From positions 1 through 45,043 of the forward strand of contig DSDB01000407.1 in the NCBI GenBank assembly GCA_011057845.1: a stretch of DNA of 45,043 nt. The letters run 5' to 3'. This DNA comes from Phycisphaerales bacterium. GTDB lineage: Bacteria; Planctomycetota; Phycisphaerae; Sedimentisphaerales; Anaerobacaceae. The notes under the pieces were generated by a model that worked only from the letters and a program-made list of their open reading frames with translations, did not search any database and was not told where the DNA came from. Shown piece by piece: positions 7,396-15,707 of this stretch (positions within the stretch are counted from its first letter, which is position 1; every line of letters begins with the position of its first letter). Both the position numbers and the translations under genes were made by a program.

Positions 7396-7779
7396 TTATC
7401 GATTCTCTTTCACGCCCTTCTTGCCGGCGACGGTCTTGCGCGGCCCCTTACGGGTGCGCGCGTTGCTCTGGGTGCACTGCCCCCGAACGGGCAGCCCGCG
7501 TCGATGCCGAATGCCCCGGTAGCAGGCGATATCCCGCAGACGTGCGATGTTCTGCGACATCTGCCGGCGAAGCTGGCCGCCGACGAGATAGCTGCGGTCG
7601 ATAATCTGGGTAATCCGACTCAGCTCATCCTCAGTCAGGGTGCCGGCCTTGGCGACCTTGTCGATCTTGGCCTCCTTGAGGATTTGCTCGGAGGTGAACC
7701 GGCCGATCCCGTGGATATAAGTCAGCGAGATCCAGATCGACTTCTCGTTCGGAATATCAACACCAACGATACGCGGCAT
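7396..7779 (-). CDS. rpsM: 30S ribosomal protein S13
   Basis: S13 is in the small-subunit head and makes intersubunit bridges. The 127 residues show M-P-R-I-V-G-V-D-I-P, Y-I-H-G-I-G-R, C-Y-R-G-I-R-H-R-R-G-L-P-V-R-G-Q and a basic tail T-R-K-G-P-R-K-T-V-A-G-K-K. It has a good AAGGAG Shine-Dalgarno 6 nt before the ATG. It lies 28 nt after rpmJ. Confidence 0.98.
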   Translation of the reverse strand: MPRIVGVDIPNEKSIWISLTYIHGIGRFTSEQILKEAKIDKVAKAGTLTEDELSRITQIIDRSYLVGGQLRRQMSQNIARLRDIACYRGIRHRRGLPVRGQCTQSNARTRKGPRKTVAGKKGVKENR

Positions 7780-7807
7780 AGCGTCTCCTTTTCGTCTCTG
7801 GGTCGGT

Positions 7808-7921
7808 TCAGCCCTGACGCTGTTTGTGGCGTGCGTTGGTGCAGATCACCCGCACGACGCCCTTGCGACGAACAATCTTGCAGTTTTCACAGATACGTTT
7901 TACAGAACTTCTGACTTTCAT
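7808..7921 (-). CDS. rpmJ: 50S ribosomal protein L36 (zinc-binding form)
   Basis: A 37-residue protein beginning M-K-V-R-S-S-V-K-R-I-C-E-N-C and ending A-R-H-K-Q-R-Q-G. C11, C14, C27 and H32 make up the CxxC...C...H zinc site of the C+ form of L36, a small protein bound to 23S rRNA. Length matches the family (37-38). It lies between infA (73 nt) and rpsM (28 nt), the standard position. Confidence 0.97.
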   Translation of the reverse strand: MKVRSSVKRICENCKIVRRKGVVRVICTNARHKQRQG

Positions 7922-7994
7922 CTTATCAGTCCGTCCAATCGGCCGATTTCCGAAAACCTGCCATACGGCCCGGCGCCCGCCGGGCGGCGCGGCG

Positions 7995-8210
7995 CTACTG
8001 CCGCAAAACGATGCGCCCGCGGTTCAGGTCGTACGGCGACATTTCGACAACGACACCGTCGCCGGGCAGGATGCGTATAAAGTGCATACGCATCTTGCCT
8101 GAAACGTGCGCCAGAACCTTGTGGCCGTTTTGAAGCTCCACACGGAACACCGCGTTCGGCAAGGCCTCGATAACTTTGGCCTCTAATCTGATTGTCTCCT
8201 TCTTTGCCAT
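7995..8210 (-). CDS. infA: Translation initiation factor IF-1
   Basis: A 71-residue S1/OB-fold protein that occupies the ribosomal A site during initiation. The sequence M-A-K-K-E-T-I-R-L-E, V-I-E-A-L-P-N-A-V-F-R-V, H-V-S-G-K-M-R-M-H-F-I-R-I and D-L-N-R-G-R-I-V is close to canonical IF-1. The Shine-Dalgarno is weak (GAAG). It sits between map and rpmJ as in many bacteria. Confidence 0.98.
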   Translation of the reverse strand: MAKKETIRLEAKVIEALPNAVFRVELQNGHKVLAHVSGKMRMHFIRILPGDGVVVEMSPYDLNRGRIVLRQ

Positions 8211-8247
8211 ACTTCAAGCGTGCTGATAGGCCGCGGCCGGCCGGTGG

Positions 8248-9030
8248 TCACGGGTGTTGCGTCAGTACATCACAGCCGCCGCGGGTGATCGCAATCGTAT
8301 GTTCAAAATGCGCCGAGCACCTTCCATCAGCCGTCACAACGGTCCATCCGTTGCGAAGCGTCTTGACGGCGTGGCCGCCGGCATTAATCATCGGCTCCAC
8401 GGCCAGGACCATGCCCTCGGCCAGGACGATATCATCGACCAGCAGTTCGCGGCTGACGAAGTTCGGCACGCGCGGCTCTTCATGCATCCGGGTGCCGATG
8501 CCGTGGCCCACGAAATCGCGAACGACGGAAAAGCCCGCCGCCTCGGCGTAACTTTGCATGTCGCGGGCGATTTGGGACCACTTCAGGCCCGGAACGACCT
8601 TGCGAATCGCAATCTCGAGCACTCGCCGGGTCACGTCGATCAGCCGCCACCGATCCGCCGACACCTCGCCGATCGCCAGCGTCATCGCCGCATCGCCGCA
8701 GTAGCCGTTCAGTCGAACACCGAAGTCGACGCTCAGGATGTCGCCCGTTCGGAGCACCGCATCCTCCGAGGGGATGCCGTGAACGACTTCATGGTTGACC
8801 GAGGCGCAGATGACGCCGGGAAAAGGCTGTCCGGCGCCGGGGTTGCGCACGCCCTTGAACAGGGGCTCGGCGCCAGCCGCAAGGGTCATCTCCGCGGCAA
8901 TCCGGTCCAGCCGGCCCGTGCTCACGCCCGGCTCTGCAATATCTTGAAGTTGTGAAAGAACATCGGCTACAACTGCGCCGGCACGTCGCATCAACTCGAT
9001 TTCTCTGCGGCTGCGAAGCGTTATAGCCAT
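8248..9030 (-). CDS. map: Methionine aminopeptidase, type I
   Basis: Removes the N-terminal methionine from nascent proteins. The 260-residue pita-bread fold has all five metal ligands visible: D in S-V-D-F-G-V, D in C-G-D-A-A, H in G-H-G-I-G, E in A-V-E-P-M and E in H-F-E-H-T. The catalytic histidine lies in V-N-H-E-V-V-H-G-I-P. It has no N-terminal zinc finger or insert, so it is type Ia. It is 27 nt after adk. Confidence 0.98.
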   Translation of the reverse strand: MAITLRSRREIELMRRAGAVVADVLSQLQDIAEPGVSTGRLDRIAAEMTLAAGAEPLFKGVRNPGAGQPFPGVICASVNHEVVHGIPSEDAVLRTGDILSVDFGVRLNGYCGDAAMTLAIGEVSADRWRLIDVTRRVLEIAIRKVVPGLKWSQIARDMQSYAEAAGFSVVRDFVGHGIGTRMHEEPRVPNFVSRELLVDDIVLAEGMVLAVEPMINAGGHAVKTLRNGWTVVTADGRCSAHFEHTIAITRGGCDVLTQHP

Positions 9031-9057
9031 TTACTGTCTCTCGATCATCCCGGCCGG

Positions 9058-9711
9058 CTACGATACGGCCAGACCATCGAGTATTTCAAACACGGCCGCC
9101 GCGACGTCATCGACATCACGGTCTGCATCAACATTGTGGACCGTGCCACTTTTTGCGTAATAACCCACCACGGGCCGGGTCTGCTCGTGGTAGGTCTTCA
9201 GGCGATTGGCCACGACTTCCACGGTATCATCCGGCCGCTGAACCAGTTCCGCGCCGTCGTGGTCGCAGCGACCTTCGACCTTCGGCTTGAGATTCGTCAC
9301 GTGATACACGGCGCCGCACTTTGGACAACTGCGGCGGCCCGTGATCCGGTCGGTGATAATCTTGTCGTCCACCGTTAGATTGATCACCGCATCGATCCCG
9401 CGCCCGGCGGCCTTGAGGGCCTTATCCAGCTCGACGCCCTGATTCACGGTCCTGGGAAAACCATCAAGGATGAAACCCGCCTCCGGGGCCCCGGAGATCG
9501 CCTGGCTCATCATGCGGACAATCAACTCATCGGGCACCAGCGCCCCGGCATCCATATAGCTCTGGGCCTTCTTGCCCAGTTCGGTGCCCTCGGAGCGGTT
9601 CTTCCGGAGCAGATCGCCACTGGACAGGTGCAACAGTCCATAACGGTCCACGATTTTCTTGCACTGGGTTCCTTTGCCGGCGCCCGGCGCTCCCAGGAGT
9701 ATTACTCTCAT
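9058..9711 (-). CDS. adk: Adenylate kinase
   Basis: Interconverts ATP + AMP and 2 ADP in the cytoplasm. The 217 residues begin with the P-loop G-A-P-G-A-G-K-G-T-Q (7-16). D-G-F-P-R-T precedes the LID, which carries a zinc site C-P-K-C ... C-D-H-D (CxxC-x16-CxxD), the long zinc-bearing form. ATG overlaps the secY stop by 4 nt (ATGA), implying translational coupling. GGAGCG lies inside the end of secY as a Shine-Dalgarno. Confidence 0.98.
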   Translation of the reverse strand: MRVILLGAPGAGKGTQCKKIVDRYGLLHLSSGDLLRKNRSEGTELGKKAQSYMDAGALVPDELIVRMMSQAISGAPEAGFILDGFPRTVNQGVELDKALKAAGRGIDAVINLTVDDKIITDRITGRRSCPKCGAVYHVTNLKPKVEGRCDHDGAELVQRPDDTVEVVANRLKTYHEQTRPVVGYYAKSGTVHNVDADRDVDDVAAAVFEILDGLAVS

Positions 9712-11069
9712 GCATACGCTCCTTTGATCCGTCCGCTGGACGAGAACCCTTCATAGCTTCGCATCAGCAGGTTGGCCTCGATCTTCTGAACCAAGTCGAG
9801 TGAGACGCTGACGACAATCAGCAAACCGGTGCCTCCGAGAAACGCCGAGACCCGCCAGTCGATGCCCAACAACACCGTAATAAGAGACGGCACCACGGCG
9901 ATGATCGCCAGGAAGGACGCGCCGAAATACGTGATCCGGGTCATGACCGTCTCAAGGTACTCGGCCGTGCGGCGGCCGGGCCGAAGACCCGGGATAAAGG
10001 CGCCGTTATCACGGAGATTCTTCGCCATCTCCTTGGGCTGGAACTGCACCGTCACCCAGAAATAGGCGAACAGGAATATCAGAAGCATGTACAGGAAGTT
10101 GTACACGAATGCGTCGTGGGCGAAGGCATCCTGAATCTGCTGGAAGAGATTGGACCTGCCCAGCGAGGGGATGTTGTCGAGCCAGCTCAGGATAATGGGC
10201 GGAAACATCATGAAACTCGATGCAAAGATGATCGGCATCACGCCGCCGTGGTTGACCCGCAGCGGGAGGTAGTGCCGCTGGCCCCCGTAGACCCGGCGGC
10301 CGCGCATCTGCTTGGCCTGCTGGATCGGAATGCGGCGCTGACCCTGGGTAATCAGGATGGCGCCGGCAATGACAAAGACAAATGCGGCCGCCAGAAGGAT
10401 CAACTTCGCCGGCCCCACGTCGCTGGCTTGGGCATTGACGCTCAGATCGACGCGGCCCCACAGCGTCTGAACCGCCCAGGGCATTCTTGAGAGGATGCCC
10501 GCCATGATAATCAGACTGATGCCGTTGCCGATGCCGTACTCATCGATCTGCTCGCCAAGCCACATCAGAAAGATCGTCCCGGCCGTCATGCCCGCGACGC
10601 CCATGATCATCGCCTGGATATACATGCCCGGATACGTCAGGTTGTCGCCGCCGAGGATCTTCATGAACATGATCGACTGCAAGACGCATATAAACACGGT
10701 AAGGTACCGCGTGTACTCCTGGATCTTCTTGTAGCCCGTCTGGCCTTCCTGGCGGAGCTTCTTCAGGACCGGGATCACCTCGCCCAGCAGCATCAGGATG
10801 ATCGACGCCGTGATGTAGGGCATGATGCCAAGGCCGAAGAGACTGCTTTGTTCGAGCGTGCCGCCGGTGAACATCTGCATGTACTCGGTGGCTCGGCCGA
10901 TGGGCGATTCGGAGCCGCGAGACTCGACCATCTGCCGGACCTTCTCGTGGTCGAATCCGGGCACGGGGATATGGAAACCGACCCGGTAGATAATCAGCAG
11001 CGCAAGGGTAAAGAGGATCTTGTTGCGAAGATCCTTGATTCTGAACACGTTTATGACTGCCGATATCAT
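9708..11069 (-). CDS. secY: Protein translocase subunit SecY
   Basis: The central pore of the Sec translocon, 453 residues with about ten membrane helices. It starts M-I-S-A-V-I-N-V-F-R-I-K-D-L-R-N-K-I-L-F-T. Other motifs are P-G-F-D (plug region), F-G-L-G-I-M-P-Y-I-T-A-S-I-I, E-Y-G-I-G-N-G-I-S-L-I-I, G-G-Q-R-H-Y-L-P-L-R-V-N, G-V-M-P-I-I-F-A-S, and R-P-G-R-R-T-A-E-Y near the cytosolic C5 loop that contacts SecA and ribosomes. It lies 75 nt after rplO. SecE is at 35631-36017. Confidence 0.98.
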   Translation of the reverse strand: MISAVINVFRIKDLRNKILFTLALLIIYRVGFHIPVPGFDHEKVRQMVESRGSESPIGRATEYMQMFTGGTLEQSSLFGLGIMPYITASIILMLLGEVIPVLKKLRQEGQTGYKKIQEYTRYLTVFICVLQSIMFMKILGGDNLTYPGMYIQAMIMGVAGMTAGTIFLMWLGEQIDEYGIGNGISLIIMAGILSRMPWAVQTLWGRVDLSVNAQASDVGPAKLILLAAAFVFVIAGAILITQGQRRIPIQQAKQMRGRRVYGGQRHYLPLRVNHGGVMPIIFASSFMMFPPIILSWLDNIPSLGRSNLFQQIQDAFAHDAFVYNFLYMLLIFLFAYFWVTVQFQPKEMAKNLRDNGAFIPGLRPGRRTAEYLETVMTRITYFGASFLAIIAVVPSLITVLLGIDWRVSAFLGGTGLLIVVSVSLDLVQKIEANLLMRSYEGFSSSGRIKGAYA

Positions 11070-11144
11070 CCTTCTGCTTTCCGATATGCACTTAGTGAAA
11101 TCGTTCGCAGGCGGTCTCAGGAACCGCTCGCCTTCTTTCCGGCA

Positions 11145-11594
11145 TCACCCTTGCAAAGCAACCGCCTCACCACCACAGCCTACAATCTTCTGCTCGGCGC
11201 TGCGGCTGAACTTGTGCACCGTAACGAACAGTTTCTTGGTAAGCTGGCCGTCGCCGAGCACCTTGACCGTGCTGCGAACGCTGTCGATCAGGCCGGCGGC
11301 GGACAACTCATCCACGCCGACCTTGGCGCCGTCATCGAACCGCTCCAACTGCCAGACATTCACGACCTCACACCGATGCTCGAACGCCGCGTTGCTGAAG
11401 CCCCGCTTGGGCAGTCGCCGGAACAGGGGCATCTGGCCGCCTTCGTAAAGCGAACTCGACCGGGCCCCGGCCCTGCTGCCGCTGCCCTTGTGGCCTCGGC
11501 CGGAGGTCTTTCCGTGCCCGGACCCGGGGCCGCGGCCAACCCGTTTGCGAGCCTTGTGTTTGCCGACGACCGAAGTTATTTCATGACTCAACAT
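11145..11594 (-). CDS. rplO: 50S ribosomal protein L15
   Basis: A 23S-binding assembly protein of 149 residues. The basic N-terminal extension is K-A-R-K-R-V-G-R-G-P-G-S-G-H-G-K-T followed by G-R-G-H-K-G. Then come G-G-Q-M-P-L-F-R-R-L-P-K-R-G-F and the folded C-terminal domain with V-K-V-L-G-D-G. ATG at 11594 is preferred; an in-frame GTG at 11603 is possible. rpmD (L30), which usually lies directly upstream, is absent: only 32 nt separate rpsE and rplO. Confidence 0.97.
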   Translation of the reverse strand: MLSHEITSVVGKHKARKRVGRGPGSGHGKTSGRGHKGSGSRAGARSSSLYEGGQMPLFRRLPKRGFSNAAFEHRCEVVNVWQLERFDDGAKVGVDELSAAGLIDSVRSTVKVLGDGQLTKKLFVTVHKFSRSAEQKIVGCGGEAVALQG

Positions 11595-11626
11595 GTAGAT
11601 CACCCGACTTTACAAAATGGTCTATG

Positions 11627-12133
11627 TCAACCGTTGATCGTCACCCCCCGCAGAGCCTCGATTTCCTCCTTGTTCCGAAGCTTGAGCAATCCGTCCAGCG
11701 TGGCCTTGACGACGTTCTTGGGCGACGTGCTTCCGTAGATCTTCGTCAGGACATCCTGCACGCCGGCGTATTCGAGGACGGCCCGTGCGCTGGAGCCGGC
11801 GATAACGCCCGTTCCCGGACTGGCCGGAACCAGCGTGATGCGCGTGGCCCGGTAGCGCCCGTGAACCTCGTGCGGGAGGGTCTTGCCGTCGAGGGCGATG
11901 GTGTGCATCGCCTTCTTCGCGTCCTTAACGCCCTTTTCCACCGCCTGCGGGACCTCATTCGCCTTGCCGTAACCGACGCCCACGTTTCCGGCCCTGTCGC
12001 CGACGACCACAAGCGCCGCAAAACTGAACCGCCGACCGCCTTTGACGACCTTGGAACACCGGTACACCTTGACCACGGTGTCTTCGAGAGGCCTTTCTTC
12101 CTGTTCAGCTAAATGGGGTGTTTCGAGTGCCAA
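11627..12133 (-). CDS. rpsE: 30S ribosomal protein S5
   Basis: S5 contributes to decoding fidelity and mRNA helicase activity at the entry site. Of 168 residues, the N-terminal dsRBD-like half has L-E-D-T-V-V-K-V-Y-R-C-S-K-V-V-K-G-G-R-R-F-S-F and V-G-Y-G-K-A-N-E-V-P-Q-A-V. The C-terminal half has P-G-T-G-V-I-A-G and G-S-T-S-P-K-N-V-V-K-A-T. The start appears to be TTG at 12133 with GAGG 6 nt upstream; no ATG precedes the conserved core. Confidence 0.96.
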   Translation of the reverse strand: MALETPHLAEQEERPLEDTVVKVYRCSKVVKGGRRFSFAALVVVGDRAGNVGVGYGKANEVPQAVEKGVKDAKKAMHTIALDGKTLPHEVHGRYRATRITLVPASPGTGVIAGSSARAVLEYAGVQDVLTKIYGSTSPKNVVKATLDGLLKLRNKEEIEALRGVTING

Positions 12134-12163
12134 TGTAATCCTCGATTCTCAAGCATGGTTTCA

Positions 12164-12529
12164 TCAAAAAGCCAGACCGGCTTTCCTCGCCGCGTCCGCC
12201 AGGGCCTTGACCCTGCCGTGAAACCGGTATCGGTTCCTGTCAAAACATACACACTTGATCCCAACGCCCAGGGCCCGCTTGGCGATGGCCTCGCCCACGG
12301 CCTCGGCCGCCTTGCGGTTAGAGCCGCGCGCCAGTTGGTCTCGCAGGGCCTTGACCTTGGTGCCGGCGGACACCAGCGTCGCACCGGCCATGTCGTCCAC
12401 GATCTGAACATAGATATGCCGGTTGGACCGGAAGACCGACAGACGGGGCCGTTCGGGCGTGCCGACGACCTTCTTGCGCACATGCTTCTTGCGCCGCAGC
12501 GCCGCCTTATCCATTTTTTTGCTCATCAT
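12164..12529 (-). CDS. rplR: 50S ribosomal protein L18
   Basis: L18 binds 5S rRNA together with L5. The 121 residues contain a basic N-terminus (K-A-A-L-R-R-K-K-H-V-R-K-K), R-P-R-L-S-V-F-R-S-N-R-H-I-Y-V-Q-I-V-D-D, and C-terminal C-F-D-R-N-R-Y-R-F-H-G-R-V-K-A-L-A-D-A-A-R. Two adjacent ATG codons occur at the start. It lies 18 nt after rplF. Confidence 0.97.
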   Translation of the reverse strand: MMSKKMDKAALRRKKHVRKKVVGTPERPRLSVFRSNRHIYVQIVDDMAGATLVSAGTKVKALRDQLARGSNRKAAEAVGEAIAKRALGVGIKCVCFDRNRYRFHGRVKALADAARKAGLAF

Positions 12530-12547
12530 AATAACGACCCATTTCCA

Positions 12548-13123
12548 TTACGCGCCACCGGATGCGAACGCCTTGCCGACCTTGTGCTGGACGTGCTCGT
12601 CGGCGTAACGAAGGCCCTTGCCCTTGTAAGGCTCCGGCGGTCTGATCTTGCGGATATTCGCCGCGAACTGCCCGACCAGGTGCTTGTCGATCCCGGCCAC
12701 GCTGAATTTGGCGGGCACGTCATTGCCGCGGGTGGCCGGCACCTCGATGTTGACCTTGATGCCCTTCGGGATGGGCAACTCCACGGGATGGCAGAACCCG
12801 ACTTGCAGCACGAGCTTGGGGCCCTGCTCTTTGACGTTGTAACCGGTTCCGTAGAGTTCCATCTTCTTCTCAAAGCCCTTGCTGACCCCCGCGACCATGT
12901 TGTTGAGCAGCGCCCGCATCGTCCCGTGCAACTGCTTGTGCCAGCGGCTCTCGGGCTGATCGTTGATGACCATGATCTGGTTGTCATCCACCCGGACCTG
13001 GATGTCCGGATGCACATCCAGCGCCAGGTTTCCCAGCGGACCGGTCGCCTTGACCGTCTGGCCCTTCTGCTCGACCTTCACGCCCTGGGGAACATCTATC
13101 GGTTTTTTTCCAACACGACTCAT
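12548..13123 (-). CDS. rplF: 50S ribosomal protein L6
   Basis: L6 sits near the factor-binding site, close to the sarcin-ricin loop. It has 191 residues, slightly longer than usual. The start is M-S-R-V-G-K-K-P-I-D-V-P-Q-G-V. Then come Q-T-V-K-A-T-G-P-L-G, L-L-N-N-M-V-A-G-V-S-K-G-F and a C-terminal R-P-P-E-P-Y-K-G-K-G-L-R-Y. The ATG at 13123 shares one base with the rpsH stop (TGATG), so translation is probably coupled. Confidence 0.98.
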   Translation of the reverse strand: MSRVGKKPIDVPQGVKVEQKGQTVKATGPLGNLALDVHPDIQVRVDDNQIMVINDQPESRWHKQLHGTMRALLNNMVAGVSKGFEKKMELYGTGYNVKEQGPKLVLQVGFCHPVELPIPKGIKVNIEVPATRGNDVPAKFSVAGIDKHLVGQFAANIRKIRPPEPYKGKGLRYADEHVQHKVGKAFASGGA

Positions 13124-13521
13124 CAGCTCACCGTACAAAGAATCTCGCCGCCGATCTTGCTCGCGCGGCAGTTTCTGTCACTCATTACGCCCTTGCTCGT
13201 GGAAACGACCACTATACCCATCCCCCCCAGCACCTCGGGCAGGTCGTCAACGCCCCGGTACACCCGGCAACCGGGCTTGCTGGTCCGCTGGATCTCGGAA
13301 ATCACCGAGCGGCCGTCTTCGTCGTACTTCAGCGTCACCCGGAGGATGTCCTGCGGCCTGGCCTCGATGCGCTCATAGCCCTCGATGTAGCCTTCTTCCT
13401 TGAGGACCTTGGCAATGCCCTCGCAAATCTTCGATGCATTGATGTTGACCTGCGGCTTGCCCACGCGGGCCGCATTTCGAACCCGCGTCAGCATATCGGC
13501 TATAGGATCGCTCCACGTCAT
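13123..13521 (-). CDS. rpsH: 30S ribosomal protein S8
   Basis: A primary 16S rRNA-binding protein of 132 residues. It begins M-T-W-S-D-P-I-A-D-M-L-T-R-V-R-N-A, with K-P-G-C-R-V-Y near the middle. The C-terminal signature G-M-G-I-V-V-V-S-T-S-K-G-V-M-S-D precedes G-G-E-I-L-C-T-V. In E. coli S8 represses the spc operon at an rplX-rplE site; no equivalent structure was identified here. Confidence 0.98.
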   Translation of the reverse strand: MTWSDPIADMLTRVRNAARVGKPQVNINASKICEGIAKVLKEEGYIEGYERIEARPQDILRVTLKYDEDGRSVISEIQRTSKPGCRVYRGVDDLPEVLGGMGIVVVSTSKGVMSDRNCRASKIGGEILCTVS

Positions 13522-13563
13522 AATCTCATGCCTCTTGAACTGTGTATATGCCCGACGGCAGCG

Positions 13564-13749
13564 CTACCAACTGGCCTTCTTCACACCGGGAATCTTGCCT
13601 TCATTCGCCAGCGTCCTGAAGCAAATCCGGCAGACCTTGAATTTGCGATAGACCGCCTTTGACCGTCCACAGAGCTGGCAGCGGGTATACCGCCGAACTC
13701 TGAATTTCTGCTTCTGCTGTGCCTTGTGTTCCAGCGCTTTCGTTGACAT
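13564..13749 (-). CDS. rpsN: 30S ribosomal protein S14 type Z (zinc)
   Basis: A 61-residue short S14 with C-Q-L-C at about 24-27 and C-R-I-C at about 40-43 (CxxC-x12-CxxC), the zinc ribbon. The C-terminus N-E-G-K-I-P-G-V-K-K-A-S-W is canonical. It lies between rplE and rpsH, the standard place. Confidence 0.98.
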   Translation of the reverse strand: MSTKALEHKAQQKQKFRVRRYTRCQLCGRSKAVYRKFKVCRICFRTLANEGKIPGVKKASW

Positions 13750-13804
13750 TCAAACGCTCCAAAATCCGTCCTGCGGCTCATGCGGGCCATCCCGCGGCCG
13801 CGTT

Positions 13805-14356
13805 TTATGCGTCGGTTCCTTTCTTAAAGGGCATACCGAACAAGGCCAGCATCCTCCGGGCCTCCTCATCGGTGCGGGCCGTCGTCACAAACGTGATGTT
13901 CATGCCCTGCTGAAACTCGACGGCGGCCGGGTTGATCTCCGGAAACACGCTCTGCTCGGTCAGGCCCATCGAATAATTGCCCCGCCCGTCGAAGCCGTTC
14001 GGGTTGAGCCCGCGGAAGTCGCGCACCCGTGGAATCGCCAGATTGATCAGGCGGTCCATGAACTCATACATCCGCACGCCCCGCAACGTGACCTTCAGAC
14101 CGGTCTGCTGGCCCTCGCGCACCTTGAAGTTCGACACGCTCTTCTTGGCCTTGCAGACCATCGGCGACTGCCCGGCGATCATCGTCAGTTCCTTGCGGGC
14201 CGACTCCAGGAACTTCTTGTCCTGAACCGCCCGGCCGATACCCATGGAAATGACCATCTTGACCACCTTCGGAACGGCCATCACGTTCGTATAGGCGAAC
14301 TCCTTCGTCAGGTCCGGGACGATCTTCGATTTATAAAGGTCTCTTAAACGCGCCAT
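13805..14356 (-). CDS. rplE: 50S ribosomal protein L5
   Basis: L5 binds 5S rRNA and makes head-to-head intersubunit bridges. The 183 residues contain N-V-M-A-V-P-K-V-V-K-M-V-I-S-M-G-I-G, G-Q-S-P-M-V-C-K-A-K-K-S-V-S-N-F-K-V-R-E-G, L-R-G-V-R-M-Y-E-F-M-D-R-L-I and the C-terminal M-N-I-T-F-V-T-T-A-R-T-D-E-E-A-R. It is 71 nt after rplX. Confidence 0.98.
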   Translation of the reverse strand: MARLRDLYKSKIVPDLTKEFAYTNVMAVPKVVKMVISMGIGRAVQDKKFLESARKELTMIAGQSPMVCKAKKSVSNFKVREGQQTGLKVTLRGVRMYEFMDRLINLAIPRVRDFRGLNPNGFDGRGNYSMGLTEQSVFPEINPAAVEFQQGMNITFVTTARTDEEARRMLALFGMPFKKGTDA

Positions 14357-14427
14357 CGTATTTCTTCTTCAATTCCTGCCGTTCAATCCTTGGGGCCTTG
14401 GCCAACGCTGTGCCCCGCCGCGGCGAC

Positions 14428-14742
14428 TCAGTCCAGGACCGCGCCGTCGGTTGTTACCCGTTTCTTCTTGCCCGCGGCGTCCACCTGGTAGCGGACCCGC
14501 CGCCCCTTCGAACTGCGGGTGCTCAGGGGCAACACGTTGCTCATGTGAATCGGCTGCTCCACGCTGATACGGCCGCCCTGCGGGTTCTTCTTGGAGGGAC
14601 GCACATGCTTCTTGGCGATGTTGTGCCCCTGAACAATCACCCGGTTCTTATCCGGCAACACCCGAAGCACCTTTCCGGTCGCCCCTTTGTGGTCGCCGGC
14701 GATGATCTGAACCGTCATGCCTTTTTTTATGTGCAGAGCCAT
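14428..14742 (-). CDS. rplX: 50S ribosomal protein L24
   Basis: An assembly initiator near the tunnel exit with 104 residues, the usual length. The KOW motif is I-I-A-G-D-H-K-G-A-T-G-K-V-L-R-V at about 13-28. G-R-I-S-V-E-Q-P-I-H-M-S-N-V and the basic C-terminal region are typical. It lies 34 nt after rplN. Confidence 0.97.
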   Translation of the reverse strand: MALHIKKGMTVQIIAGDHKGATGKVLRVLPDKNRVIVQGHNIAKKHVRPSKKNPQGGRISVEQPIHMSNVLPLSTRSSKGRRVRYQVDAAGKKKRVTTDGAVLD

Positions 14743-14776
14743 GATGTTATTTAACCTGTCCTGAATCGCTGGTCCG

Positions 14777-15163
14777 TCAGACCACTTCGCCGGCCAGCGA
14801 AATGATCTTCATATAGTTCTTCTCGCGCAGTTCCCGCGCCACCGCCCCGAAGATTCGCGTACCGATCGGGTTGCCGTCGGCGTCGATCATCACGGCCGCG
14901 TTGCTGTCGAATCGAACATAGCTGCCGTCCGACCGCCTCACTGGCGCCTTCGTGCGGATGATAACGCACTTGTGCACTTTCTTGTCGTCGAGCTGGCAGG
15001 TCGGCAGGGATTTCTTGATCGCCACGCACACCACATCGCCGACCGTGGCCTTCGGCCGCGTGAACTTGCCCCTAGCGGACCCCTTGCCGAGAACCTTGAT
15101 ACACAGCGCCGACTTGACGCCGGAGTTGTCGGCGATGTCCAACATTGTTTCCTGCTGAATCAT
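14777..15163 (-). CDS. rplN: 50S ribosomal protein L14
   Basis: A subunit-interface protein of 128 residues. It begins M-I-Q-Q-E-T-M-L-D-I-A-D-N-S-G-V, with V-G-D-V-V-C-V-A-I-K-K-S, V-I-I-R-T-K-A-P-V-R-R-S-D-G-S and G-T-R-I-F-G-A-V-A-R-E-L-R. A short insertion between V-A-I-K-K-S and the next strand explains the few extra residues compared with E. coli (123). Confidence 0.98.
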   Translation of the reverse strand: MIQQETMLDIADNSGVKSALCIKVLGKGSARGKFTRPKATVGDVVCVAIKKSLPTCQLDDKKVHKCVIIRTKAPVRRSDGSYVRFDSNAAVMIDADGNPIGTRIFGAVARELREKNYMKIISLAGEVV

Positions 15164-15197
15164 AACGTCATCTCGTTACACGTAGAAACCCGGCCGG

Positions 15198-15458
15198 TCA
15201 AACCGCCACGGCCTTCTGAGCCACCTTCACCACACGCCAGCTCTTCGTCTTGCTCATCGGCCTGCACTCGGCGATCTCCACCGTATCCCCGACACCCGCC
15301 AATTCGAGTTCATCATGCACGCTGAGCTTGGTCCGGCGGCGAATGTACTTGTTATACTTCGGGTGCCGGATCCGGTACTGGATCTCCACCCGGATGCTCT
15401 TCTTGCCGCTGACGCTCCTGACGACACCTGTCAGAGTTTTCTGTTTATTCTGCTGCAC
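15198..15458 (-). CDS. rpsQ: 30S ribosomal protein S17
   Basis: An OB-fold primary 16S rRNA binder. The core shows K-T-L-T-G-V-V-R-S-V-S-G-K-K-S-I-R-V, H-P-K-Y-N-K-Y-I-R-R-R-T-K, and G-D-T-V-E-I-A-E-C-R-P-M-S-K-T-K-S-W-R-V-V. I chose GTG at 15458 (86 residues) because GGGA lies about 8 nt upstream. A TTG at 15476 in the same frame would give 92 residues but has no visible Shine-Dalgarno. No ATG is available. Confidence 0.93.
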   Translation of the reverse strand: MQQNKQKTLTGVVRSVSGKKSIRVEIQYRIRHPKYNKYIRRRTKLSVHDELELAGVGDTVEIAECRPMSKTKSWRVVKVAQKAVAV

Positions 15459-15496
15459 CGTCCGTATCCCATCCAAATCGACTGCGAGCTGTCACG

Positions 15497-15691
15497 CTAC
15501 TTCTTCAATTCCACTTCATGCATGAGGGTCTTGATGCGGGCGATATCACGCCGCGTGTTGCCCACGGCCTTGGAGTTCTCCAGCTTCTCCGTCACGGCCT
15601 GGCTACGGAGGTCGAACAGATGCTTCTGGAGGTCGTCCAGCTTGCCCTGCAACTCGTCGAGACTCATCTCACGGTAATTTCTGGCCTTCAT
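15497..15691 (-). CDS. rpmC: 50S ribosomal protein L29
   Basis: A 64-residue helical protein at the tunnel exit that docks trigger factor and SRP. The sequence M-K-A-R-N-Y-R-E-M-S-L-D-E-L, L-F-D-L-R-S-Q-A-V-T-E-K-L-E-N, R-R-D-I-A-R-I-K-T is diagnostic. ATG at 15691 follows AGGAG by 8 nt. It is 16 nt after rplP. Confidence 0.97.
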   Translation of the reverse strand: MKARNYREMSLDELQGKLDDLQKHLFDLRSQAVTEKLENSKAVGNTRRDIARIKTLMHEVELKK

Positions 15692-15707
15692 CAACGGATC
15701 TCCTGTG

